From Candidatus Bipolaricaulota bacterium (GTDB lineage Bacteria; Bipolaricaulota; Bipolaricaulia; Bipolaricaulales; Bipolaricaulaceae), in the NCBI GenBank assembly GCA_027027485.1, contig JALVLL010000245.1, forward strand, positions 1-7,503: 7,503 bases of DNA, read 5' to 3'. The notes beneath the pieces are model-generated. The model saw nothing but the letters and a program-made list of their open reading frames with translations. It did not search any database and had not been told where the DNA came from. Below, piece by piece: positions 1 through 6,004 of this stretch. The first letter of the stretch is position 1. Each line of letters begins with the position of its first letter. A program made the translations under genes and the position numbers.

Positions 1-1244
1 GGCGCGAGGGGCGGCTCGTATTCCTCTTCGATCCTCAGGAGCTCGTTGTACTTGGCCACCCGCTCGGAGCGCGACAGCGATCCGGTCTTTATCTGCCCGC
101 AGGCGGTCCCCACGGCGAAGTGGGCGATGGAGGTGTCCTCGGTCTCCCCGGAGCGGTGGGAGATGATGGCGGTGTAACCAGCGCGGTGGGCGATCTCCAC
201 GGTCTCCAACGTCTCGGTAACGGTGCCTATCTGGTTGAGCTTGATGAGGATCGAGTTCGCCACGCCAAGCTCGATCCCCCGGCGGAGCCTCGAGGGATTG
301 GTGACGAAGAGGTCGTCCCCCACGAGCTGGATCCTGTCGCCCAAGCGTTCGGTGAGGAGCTTCCAGCCGTCCCAATCCTCCTCGGAGAGTCCGTCCTCGA
401 TGGAGACGATGGGGTAGCGCCCCACCCACTCCTCGTAAAGCTCTATGAGCTCCCCGGCGGAAAGCTCTCCCCCAAGCCGATATCGCCCGGAATCCGCGTC
501 GAAGAACTCGGTGGCGGCACAGTCCAGGGCCAGGGCCACATCCTTTCCGGGCTCGTATCCGGCCTCCTCTATGGCGCGAAGGAGAAACCTCAGGGCATCT
601 TCGTCGTTGGGGAGGTTGGGGGCGAAGCCCCCCTCGTCACCCACGGCCACCGAATACCCCTCGTTCTTGAGGAGTTTCTTCAAGGTGTGGAAGATCTCGG
701 CCCCCATACGGAGCCTGTCGGCGAAGGCCTCCCCACCTATGGGGACGATCATGAACTCCTGGATCTCGAGGTTGTTATCGGCGTGGGCGCCTCCGTTGAG
801 GACGTTCATCAGGGGGACGGGCATCTTGCCGGCACGGATCCCGGAGATGTAGCGGAAGAAGGGGATTCCGAGGTGGGCCGCGGCGGACTTGGCCACCGCC
901 AAAGAGACCCCCAGGATGGCGTTGGCCCCGAGGCGGGACTTGTTCTCGGTGCCGTCGAGCTCGAGGAGCAGCTGGTCGATCTCCTCCTGGAGGAGGGGAT
1001 CCATCCCCACGACCTCGGGGGCGATGATCTCGTTCACGTTGCGCACCGCGCGGCGAACGCCCTTGCCGAGGTACCGCTCTCCCCCGTCCCGGAGCTCCAG
1101 GGCCTCGTAGGTCCCGGTGGATGCCCCGGAGGGCACGGCGGCACGGGCGCGGACCCCGTTGTCCAAGGTGATGTCGACCTCGACGGTGGGATTCCCGCGG
1201 GAATCCAGTATCTCCCTGGCCCAGACCTCTTCTATGGTGGCCAT
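1..1244 (-). CDS. eno: Enolase (phosphopyruvate hydratase), 3' end cut by window edge
   Basis: Enolase converts 2-phosphoglycerate to phosphoenolpyruvate in glycolysis/gluconeogenesis; it is cytosolic and Mg2+-dependent. I translated the whole minus-strand frame: 414 codons from ATG at 1244 run unbroken to the edge. The start MATIEEVWAREILDSRGNP is the usual bacterial N-terminus. Key residues are present by alignment to the well-studied E. coli enzyme: His154, Glu163 and Glu204 (VGDEGG), metal ligands Asp241 (LDCAATEF), Glu283 (SIEDG) and Asp310 (VGDD), catalytic Lys335 inside the family signature ILIKLNQIGTVTET, the SHRS loop at 362-365 followed by GETED, and Lys386 (GQIKTGSLSRSER). The frame is still open at YEPPLA, so by the usual length of about 425-430 residues some 10-15 C-terminal residues lie outside. 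AGGAGGG sits 3 nt before the ATG. It lies 137 nt after the binding-protein gene but beyond a terminator, so it is probably a separate transcription unit. Identification is essentially certain. Confidence 0.98.
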   Translation of the reverse strand, partial: MATIEEVWAREILDSRGNPTVEVDITLDNGVRARAAVPSGASTGTYEALELRDGGERYLGKGVRRAVRNVNEIIAPEVVGMDPLLQEEIDQLLLELDGTENKSRLGANAILGVSLAVAKSAAAHLGIPFFRYISGIRAGKMPVPLMNVLNGGAHADNNLEIQEFMIVPIGGEAFADRLRMGAEIFHTLKKLLKNEGYSVAVGDEGGFAPNLPNDEDALRFLLRAIEEAGYEPGKDVALALDCAATEFFDADSGRYRLGGELSAGELIELYEEWVGRYPIVSIEDGLSEEDWDGWKLLTERLGDRIQLVGDDLFVTNPSRLRRGIELGVANSILIKLNQIGTVTETLETVEIAHRAGYTAIISHRSGETEDTSIAHFAVGTACGQIKTGSLSRSERVAKYNELLRIEEEYEPPLA

Positions 1245-1247
1245 TGT

Positions 1248-1254
1248 CCCTCCT
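1248..1254 (-). promoter_or_regulatory. Ribosome binding site of eno
   Basis: On the minus strand AGGAGGG ends 3 nt before the ATG at 1244. It supports this start, which also matches the conserved enolase N-terminus. The spacing is shorter than the usual 5-9 nt, but the match to the 16S tail is strong. Confidence 0.75.
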
Positions 1255-1278
1255 ATATTCGGTAGGTTTGTCTCGCCT

Positions 1279-1284
1279 AGTGTA
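1279..1284 (-). promoter_or_regulatory. Candidate -10 element of an eno promoter
   Basis: The 87 bp between the upstream terminator and the eno start must hold the eno promoter if the terminator is efficient. The best -10-like hexamer on the minus strand is TACACT (4 of 6 to TATAAT), within the more A+T-rich run CTTAAGTTACACTAG. It would start transcription about 28 nt before the ATG. No convincing -35 lies 16-18 bp upstream, where the DNA is G-rich; TTTCCC is 19 bp away. This is a weak call from sequence alone. Confidence 0.3.
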
Positions 1285-1330
1285 ACTTAAGCCCGCCCAC
1301 CCGGGGAAAGGAATATCGTCACCACCGAAA

Positions 1331-1361
1331 GAAAAAGGGGCCGGGGAACCCGGCCCCTTTT
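1331..1361 (-). terminator. Intrinsic terminator after the binding-protein gene
   Basis: A perfect 13-bp inverted repeat (1333-1345 with 1349-1361, loop 1346-1348) has the G+C-rich core GGGGCCGGG flanked by A/T pairs. On the minus strand the stem is followed by TTTTTC and then TTTC. It begins 20 nt past the TGA of the solute-binding-protein gene (1384-1382), the standard position and form of a Rho-independent terminator. The A and T flanks make it nearly symmetric, but no gene on the plus strand needs it. It separates the transporter genes from eno. Confidence 0.92.
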
Positions 1362-1381
1362 CAAGCCCTTTCCGTGATCTA

Positions 1382-2926
1382 TCAGTCCTCGATGTAAAGG
1401 AGGTCCAGGTGGAGCTCCATGGTGAGGTCGAGGACGAGCCCCTTGACCTCCTTCTTGGCCACTACATAAGCCTGCTGGAGGTTGGCCCAGAGCGGGATCC
1501 AGGGCACATCGTAGGCAGAAAGGATCTGGATGGCCTGGTAGAGCTTCGCGGCCCGCTCATCGTCCACGGTGGAGAGGGCGACCTCCATGATCCTCTTGTA
1601 AGCGGGGTAGTTGGGGTGGTGGTTGAAGTAGGTCCCCAGCCCCTCGGGGGCGCCGGTGAGCCACGGGTCGAGGAAGTTGGAGGCTTCGAGGTAGTCGGGG
1701 TACCAACCCAACAGGAACATGTCGAAGCCTCCCTGGGACATCCGCTCGGTGTAGGCGCCCCACTCCAAGGACTGGATGGTGATCTCCACCATCCCGGTAT
1801 CCTCGATGGACTGCTTCAGGACCGCGGCCACATCGGCCTCGGTGGTGCCGTAGTGCTTGGGGGTGTACCACAGGTTCAGCTTGAGCTTGTTCTCCTCGGA
1901 GTAACCAGCCAGGCGCAGGAGCTCCTTGGCCTTATCGAGGTTCCTCTTGGGGAAGACATCGATGGACGCGCCCGCAGGAGGCATCCCCTTGGGGACCATG
2001 GTGTAGATGGGCTTGTTGAGGTTGGAGAACACGAGCTCGCAGATGGCATCGCGGTCCACCGCGTAGGCGATGGCCTGGCGCACGAACACGTTGTCCACCG
2101 GGGGCTGGGTCACGTTGAAGAGGATGTAACGGATGGAAGCGGAGGGACCGGCGATGACCTGGAGATCAGGGTTCTTCTGGAGATCCACGAGGTCGATGGG
2201 GTTCAGGGTGCGGAAGGCCACATCGATGTCGCCGGCCTCGATGGCGGCACGCAGGGCAGCGGCATCGGAGTACATGGCCCAAACGATCCTCTTCGTCTTC
2301 GCCTTCTTGCCGAAGTAGGTGTCCACGGCCTCGAGCACCACGCGCTCGTCGGGCACATACTCGACGATCCGGTAGGGACCGAGGCCCACGTAGTCCTGGC
2401 CGGTCTCGCAGAACTTGTCCTCTGGCGCCTTGGCGTAGATGAGGGCGGGGATGACGCTATCGGTCATGCGGATGAGGAAGGTACGATCGGGATACTTCAG
2501 GTAGATCCTTACGGTGAGGTCGTCCACCACCTCGATCCTATCGATGGGGTCGGCGATCAGGAAGACGCCGCCCTCGGGGCCGTTCAGGCGGATGGTGCGC
2601 TCCAGGGCCCACTTAACCGCATTGGCGTCACAAGGGGTGCCATCCCAGAAGGTAAGCCCTGGGCGGATGTGGAAGGTGTAGACCATGGCGTCCTCTGAGA
2701 TCTCCCAGGACTCCGCCACCGCCGGGATCACCTTGTTGGTCCCCGGCTCGAGCCCGACCAGGGCCTTGGTGGTGTGGCGTAGGATGTGCCAGGTGAAGTG
2801 GTCATAAGAGTTCGCGAAGGCGAGTTGGGTGATACGATCGGTGGTGCCCAGGATGAGGATATCGCGTCCAGCCAACGCTCCAACGGCCATTCCAAAGACC
2901 AAAACCGCTGCCAAGATCTTCCTCAT
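1382..2926 (-). CDS. Family 5 ABC solute-binding protein (peptide/dipeptide type), periplasmic
   Basis: This 514-residue protein is the substrate-capturing subunit of a Dpp/Opp-type ABC importer. Residues 1-19 form a Sec signal: basic MRK, a hydrophobic core, then ALA before Gly20 as a signal peptidase I site. No cysteine follows, so it is not a lipoprotein and should be free in a periplasm. Residues 71-98 match the SBP_bac_5 family signature: AxxWxxSxD, then YTFHIRPGL and FWDGTP. A second typical block, GWYPDY at about 407-412 followed by NFLDPWL, lies in the C-terminal lobe. Length is normal for the family (about 500-550). The ATG at 2926 is fixed by the signal peptide and by AAGGAGGTG 4 nt upstream. 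It follows the permease pair by 103 nt and ends just before a terminator, so it is the last gene of the unit. Substrate is unknown: family members bind peptides, but some bind oligosaccharides, nickel complexes or other solutes, and the sequence alone does not decide. Confidence 0.93.
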   Translation of the reverse strand: MRKILAAVLVFGMAVGALAGRDILILGTTDRITQLAFANSYDHFTWHILRHTTKALVGLEPGTNKVIPAVAESWEISEDAMVYTFHIRPGLTFWDGTPCDANAVKWALERTIRLNGPEGGVFLIADPIDRIEVVDDLTVRIYLKYPDRTFLIRMTDSVIPALIYAKAPEDKFCETGQDYVGLGPYRIVEYVPDERVVLEAVDTYFGKKAKTKRIVWAMYSDAAALRAAIEAGDIDVAFRTLNPIDLVDLQKNPDLQVIAGPSASIRYILFNVTQPPVDNVFVRQAIAYAVDRDAICELVFSNLNKPIYTMVPKGMPPAGASIDVFPKRNLDKAKELLRLAGYSEENKLKLNLWYTPKHYGTTEADVAAVLKQSIEDTGMVEITIQSLEWGAYTERMSQGGFDMFLLGWYPDYLEASNFLDPWLTGAPEGLGTYFNHHPNYPAYKRIMEVALSTVDDERAAKLYQAIQILSAYDVPWIPLWANLQQAYVVAKKEVKGLVLDLTMELHLDLLYIED

Positions 2927-2930
2927 AATA

Positions 2931-2939
2931 CACCTCCTT
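2931..2939 (-). promoter_or_regulatory. Near-perfect ribosome binding site of the solute-binding-protein gene
   Basis: AAGGAGGTG on the minus strand pairs over nine bases with the 16S rRNA tail and lies 4 nt before the ATG at 2926 (6 nt counted from AGGAGG). It is clearly stronger than the coupled starts inside the permease and ATPase genes. This fits the need for many more copies of binding protein than of membrane components. Confidence 0.85.
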
Positions 2940-2949
2940 AAAGGATCAA

Positions 2950-2972
2950 GCGGAAACAGAGCGTCTTTCCGC
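2950..2972 (-). promoter_or_regulatory. Hairpin in the leader of the solute-binding-protein gene
   Basis: Arms 2950-2956 and 2966-2972 (GCGGAAA / TTTCCGC) give a 7-bp stem with a 9-nt loop. On the minus strand it is followed by TTGATCCTTT, not an unbroken T-run, so it is not a convincing terminator. It lies between the second permease gene and the binding-protein gene. In other importer operons a hairpin here often stabilises the binding-protein mRNA or partly blocks read-through; which applies here is inference. Confidence 0.5.
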
Positions 2973-2974
2973 CT

Positions 2975-2983
2975 ATCACCTCC
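2975..2983 (-). promoter_or_regulatory. Second strong Shine-Dalgarno-like sequence without an obvious ORF
   Basis: GGAGGTGAT on the minus strand is a perfect nine-base match to the 16S tail, about 50 nt before the real start. No ATG, GTG or TTG at normal distance opens a frame: the GTG within it is too close, and a later TTG reads only three codons to TAA. It may be a standby ribosome site, a relic, or chance. Confidence 0.4.
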
Positions 2984-2997
2984 CCTGTCAGTCCATA

Positions 2998-3003
2998 ATT
3001 ATA
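2998..3003 (-). promoter_or_regulatory. Candidate -10 box (TATAAT) of an internal promoter for the solute-binding-protein gene
   Basis: A perfect TATAAT sits in an A+T-rich island (GAATTAGCTATAATTATGG on the minus strand) within an otherwise G+C-rich region, between the second C permease and the binding-protein gene. Transcription would begin near 2991, giving a leader of about 65 nt that includes the hairpin and both Shine-Dalgarno sequences. No good -35 is visible: TACCTT at 17-bp spacing matches poorly, TTGGGG is only 13 bp away, and the TG of an extended -10 is absent. The -10 is convincing; the promoter as a whole is less so. Confidence 0.5.
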
Positions 3004-3029
3004 GCTAATTCCGAGGCCCCAAGGTAGTC

Positions 3030-3947
3030 TCAGCCCACTTTCTTTCTACGTCTCTTGGGATTGAGGAGGTCGGACACCGCCTCCCCGATGAGCCCGAACC
3101 CCAGGGAAAGTGATAGGATCATGAGTCCGGGGAAGGTGATGAGCCACCAATACCCCGCCTGCAGGAACCTTTGGCCGTTCTGGATGTCGAACCCCCAGTC
3201 CGGAGCCGGAGGGGGAAGGCCGTATCCCAGGAACGACATGGCCGCCTCGGTGAGGATGGCGTCGGCGATGTTGAACGAGGAAACCGCCATGATGGCGTTC
3301 ACCGTGTTGGGGGCGATGTGGCGCAGAAGGATCCTGCGCCAGGGCGCCCCTACCGCCCGAGCCGCCTCGACGAACGTCTGCTCACGCACCTGGAGGACCT
3401 CGGCCCGGGTCACCCGGAAATAGGTGGGGACGTAGACCACGGCTATGGCCATGATCATGGGAACGAGCCCCGGCTGCATCACCGCCACCAACGCGATAGC
3501 CAGGATCATGGAGGGGAAGGAGTAGATGGCGTCCATGGTTAGCGAGAGGACGCGGTCCAGGAGCCCCCCGGCGAAGCCCGAGATCCACCCCAGTATCGAA
3601 CCTATGGTGAGGGAGATGGCGATGGAAGAGAAGGCCACGACTATGGGCGCCCATCCCCCCGAGATCACCCTGCTGAAGACGTCCCGCTGGAGGTGGTCGG
3701 TCCCCATCCAGTGCTCGGCCGACGGGGGAGCGAGGCGGGGGAACTCACGATAGCTCTTCGTGGGATCGTAAGGGGGGATGCGGCGCGTGATCCCGTAGGG
3801 GTCGTCGGGATTGCCCGTGGGACCACATATTATCGCCATGATGATGTGGGCCGCGACGATGGCCAGGCCTATCTGGAGGAGCCGGTGCCGCTTGAGCGGA
3901 CGGAGTAGCTTGAAGATTGGCGAAAAAAGAAACCTCGTTACCTGCAT
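3030..3947 (-). CDS. ABC transporter permease, DppC/OppC type (second, complete copy)
   Basis: This 305-residue inner-membrane protein would form one half of the channel of a peptide-type importer, paired with the DppB-type protein encoded just upstream. A basic N-terminus (MQVTRFLFSPIFKLLRPLKRH) leads into TM1 at about 25-42. The periplasmic segment ends in HWMGTDHLQRDVFSRVISGG, the family's GTDxxxRDxxSR block. Five further hydrophobic segments follow. The ATPase-docking EAA loop is intact: E194-A195-A196-x3-G200, then WRRILLRHIAPN. Near the C-terminus come SFLGYG and the closing LLNPKRRRKK. Its ATG at 3947 overlaps the TGA of the B permease gene (TGATG), which suggests translational coupling. 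It differs clearly from the other C-type permease at 6959-7503, so it is not a recent duplicate. The family is certain; the substrate is not. Confidence 0.94.
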   Translation of the reverse strand: MQVTRFLFSPIFKLLRPLKRHRLLQIGLAIVAAHIIMAIICGPTGNPDDPYGITRRIPPYDPTKSYREFPRLAPPSAEHWMGTDHLQRDVFSRVISGGWAPIVVAFSSIAISLTIGSILGWISGFAGGLLDRVLSLTMDAIYSFPSMILAIALVAVMQPGLVPMIMAIAVVYVPTYFRVTRAEVLQVREQTFVEAARAVGAPWRRILLRHIAPNTVNAIMAVSSFNIADAILTEAAMSFLGYGLPPPAPDWGFDIQNGQRFLQAGYWWLITFPGLMILSLSLGFGLIGEAVSDLLNPKRRRKKVG

Positions 3948-4969
3948 CAGTACCTCACGCGCGGATCGATTATCGAGTAGAGGATGTCCACGATCAGGTT
4001 AACGGTGGTTATGAAGATCCCGATGAAGACGATGGTCCCCTGGATCGCGTTCCAGTCGCGGGCATCGAGGCTACGCACCAGGAACCCCGCGACCCCCGGC
4101 CACGAGAAGACCGTCTCCGTAAGCACGGCCCCGCCCATGAGGATCGCGAACTGAAGCCCCAGCACGGTGACGATCGGGATGAGGGCGTTGCGCAGGGCGT
4201 GCTTGAGCACCACCACCCTCTCCTTGAGCCCCTTGGAGCGGGCGGTGGTTATGTAATCGGCATCCAAGACCTCCAGCATCGCCGCCCGGGTCATCCGCCC
4301 CAGGAACCCCGTGAGGGCGATCCCCAGGGTGACTGCCGGGAGAATTAAGTGCTTGATCACATCCAGGAGGAGCTTCCAGTCACGCAGGATTATGGCGTCC
4401 AGGAGGTAGAAGCGCGTGATGGGGCTGAAGGTATAGGCGTAGATCCCCGACACCCGTTTGGCCACCGGAAGCCAGTTGAGCTGCACGGCGAAGATCATCT
4501 GCAGGATGAGGCCGAGCCAGAATATGGGGATGGCAAAGGATCCGATGTGGAATATGCGGATGGCGTGATCGGTGGCCCTATCGGCCCTCACCGCGGCCCA
4601 AATCCCGGTGGTGATCCCGAACAAAGCGGCGAAGAAGATACCCCAGATGGCAAGCTCCAGGGTGGCGGGCAAGCGCCTGAATAGCTCCTTGATCACCGGC
4701 TTTCCCGTACGGGAGGAGCGGCCGAAATCGCCGTGGAGGATCCGCCAGAAGTAGTTGACGTACTGGGTCCCCAACGGCTTGTCCAGGCCCCACTCCCTGC
4801 GCCGCTGTTCGATGAGCTCTGGGGAGACGTTGCGCCCGCCGAGCATCGCCAACACCGGATCCCCGGGCATCAGGCGCAACATCAGGAACACAGTGGAAAG
4901 GAGGATGAAGAGCATGGGGATCGTGAGGAGGACCCGTTGGATTATGTATTTCACTACGCTGCTTCCCAT
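3947..4969 (-). CDS. ABC transporter permease, DppB/OppB type
   Basis: This 340-residue inner-membrane protein is the B partner of the permease pair in a Dpp/Opp-type importer. The N-terminal membrane segment at about 10-32 (IIQRVLLTIPMLFILLSTV) is followed by the family block RLMPGDPV. The periplasmic part contains LGLDKP-like WGLDKPLGTQY and the HGDFGRSSRTGKPV block. The core BPD_transp_1 domain then follows, with FWLGLILQ and NWLPV. The cytoplasmic docking loop lies at about 241-260: TTARSKGLKERVVVLKHALR, with the invariant glycine at 247. The protein ends YSIIDPRVRY, as is typical of the family. GGAGGGGGTGG directly before the ATG supports the start. The gene begins 84 nt after the DppF-type ATPase stop and its TGA overlaps the ATG of the next permease. 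It is therefore tightly tied to the downstream C permease and probably, though less certainly, to the ATPase genes upstream. Confidence 0.95.
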   Translation of the reverse strand: MGSSVVKYIIQRVLLTIPMLFILLSTVFLMLRLMPGDPVLAMLGGRNVSPELIEQRRREWGLDKPLGTQYVNYFWRILHGDFGRSSRTGKPVIKELFRRLPATLELAIWGIFFAALFGITTGIWAAVRADRATDHAIRIFHIGSFAIPIFWLGLILQMIFAVQLNWLPVAKRVSGIYAYTFSPITRFYLLDAIILRDWKLLLDVIKHLILPAVTLGIALTGFLGRMTRAAMLEVLDADYITTARSKGLKERVVVLKHALRNALIPIVTVLGLQFAILMGGAVLTETVFSWPGVAGFLVRSLDARDWNAIQGTIVFIGIFITTVNLIVDILYSIIDPRVRY

Positions 4970-4989
4970 CCACCCCCTCCAGGACCAGT

Positions 4990-5027
4990 GGAAGCTTATT
5001 CCCCAGATCCCCTGAGCTCAAGCTTCC
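4990..5027 (-). repeat. Inverted repeat in the gap between ATPase and B-permease genes
   Basis: GGAAGCTT (4990-4997) and AAGCTTCC (5020-5027) are perfect 8-bp arms 22 nt apart, within the only substantial gap in the membrane-protein part of the cluster (4970-5053). There is no T-run after the stem on the minus strand, so it is not a simple terminator. It could be a weak RNA stem, an operator or chance. I found no supportable promoter in this gap. Confidence 0.35.
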
Positions 5028-5053
5028 CGGGCCGATCCGAAGTGCAATTACCT

Positions 5054-6004
5054 TCAACCGGGGAAGAAGCACCTTACCCGATGCCCGGGTGAGACCTCGG
5101 CTTCGGGAGGGGCCTCGCGCGCGCATCTTTCTTCCGCCCGCGGACAGCGGGGGTGAAAGCGGCACCCGGAAGGAGGGTTCAGGGGATCGGGCACGTCCCC
5201 CGATAGGATCGTCCTCTCCCTCCCGCTTCCCGGGGCCACGGAAAGGAGGGCCGCGGTGTAGGGATGGGCGGGTCGGACGAGCACCTCCTCGGTATCGCCA
5301 TGTTCCACCTCCACCCCGAGGTACATCACCGCCACCCCATCCGAGAGGAAGAAGGCATCGGCGAGATCATGGGTGATGAAGAGGTAGGAAAGCCCGAGCT
5401 CCCCCTGCAGGTCCCGGAAGAGGTTCATGATCCCCGCCTTGATGGAGACGTCCAGGTTGGAGACGGGCTCGTCCAGGACGAGGAGCTCGGGCCCCAAGAT
5501 CAGCGCGGCGGCGATGGCCACCCGCTGCCTCTCCCCGCCGGAGAGCTCGTGGGGGTACTTCCCGAGGAAGTATTCGGGGGGAACGAGGCCGGCCAGTTGC
5601 AGGGCCTCCGCGATGCGCCCCGGATCACGCTTGAGGCCGTGTATCCTGAGGGGCTCCTCCACTATGCTCCCCACCCGCATCTTGGGGTTCAGGGACTCAT
5701 ACGGGTCCTGGAACACGATCTGGGCCCGACGGCGGAACTCCCTCAATGCCTTCCCCCTCATCTTCAACACATCCGCTCCCCGAAAAAGGACCTCCCCTTC
5801 CACGTGTTCGAGCAACCCCAGGACCGCCAATCCCGTGGAACTCTTTCCACATCCGGACTCACCCACCAACGCCAAGGTCCGTCCCTCGGGGAGGGCGAAG
5901 GAGAGGCGATCCACCGCCACCAAAAACCTCCGCGAGAGGAGGGCGGAAAGGCCCGCCGCCGCGGGATAAGAAACGGTGAGCTCACGCACCTCGAGGAGGA
6001 GCAT
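5054..6004 (-). CDS. Peptide-type ABC importer ATPase, DppF/OppF type
   Basis: This 316-residue cytoplasmic ATPase powers a Dpp/Opp-type importer as a heterodimer with the DppD-type protein encoded upstream. Motifs in order: Walker A GESGCGKSS (48-56, Lys54), Q-loop VFQDPYESLNP (Gln99), signature ELSGGERQRV (153-162), Walker B LLVLDEP (Asp178, Glu179), D-loop SNLD (182-185) and switch His212 (FITHDL). All residues needed for ATP hydrolysis are present. The oligopeptide/dipeptide C-terminal extension follows: RPAHPYTAALL at 244-254, then Cys281, Cys287, Cys294 and Cys312, spaced x5, x6, x17. The stretch after the D-loop reads VSIKAGIMNL, where family members usually have VSxQAQ. ATG at 6004 is supported by GGAGGG 3 nt upstream and overlaps the end of the preceding ATPase gene by 23 nt, so the two are probably co-translated. 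Family assignment is secure. Confidence 0.95.
   Translation of the reverse strand: MLLLEVRELTVSYPAAAGLSALLSRRFLVAVDRLSFALPEGRTLALVGESGCGKSSTGLAVLGLLEHVEGEVLFRGADVLKMRGKALREFRRRAQIVFQDPYESLNPKMRVGSIVEEPLRIHGLKRDPGRIAEALQLAGLVPPEYFLGKYPHELSGGERQRVAIAAALILGPELLVLDEPVSNLDVSIKAGIMNLFRDLQGELGLSYLFITHDLADAFFLSDGVAVMYLGVEVEHGDTEEVLVRPAHPYTAALLSVAPGSGRERTILSGDVPDPLNPPSGCRFHPRCPRAEERCAREAPPEAEVSPGHRVRCFFPG

Noticed and set aside
120..1265. Long plus-strand open frame (381 codons) opposite eno
   Set aside because: It lies antisense to a fully conserved enolase, is rich in Gly/Asp/Val as expected from mirrored GC-rich codons, and resembles no family I know.
1409..2698. Long plus-strand open frame (429 codons) opposite the solute-binding-protein gene
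   Set aside because: It is a shadow of the minus-strand gene, with low-complexity composition and no recognisable domain. The minus strand has a signal peptide, family signature, ribosome site and terminator.
2950..2972. Terminator between the second permease and the binding-protein gene
   Set aside because: The 7-bp stem is not followed by a continuous T-run on the minus strand, so I call it only a leader hairpin.
4578..5165. Minus-strand open frame of 195 codons spanning the gap before the B permease
   Set aside because: It reads the B permease gene in the wrong frame, is Pro/Arg rich and overlaps both the ATPase end and the permease start.
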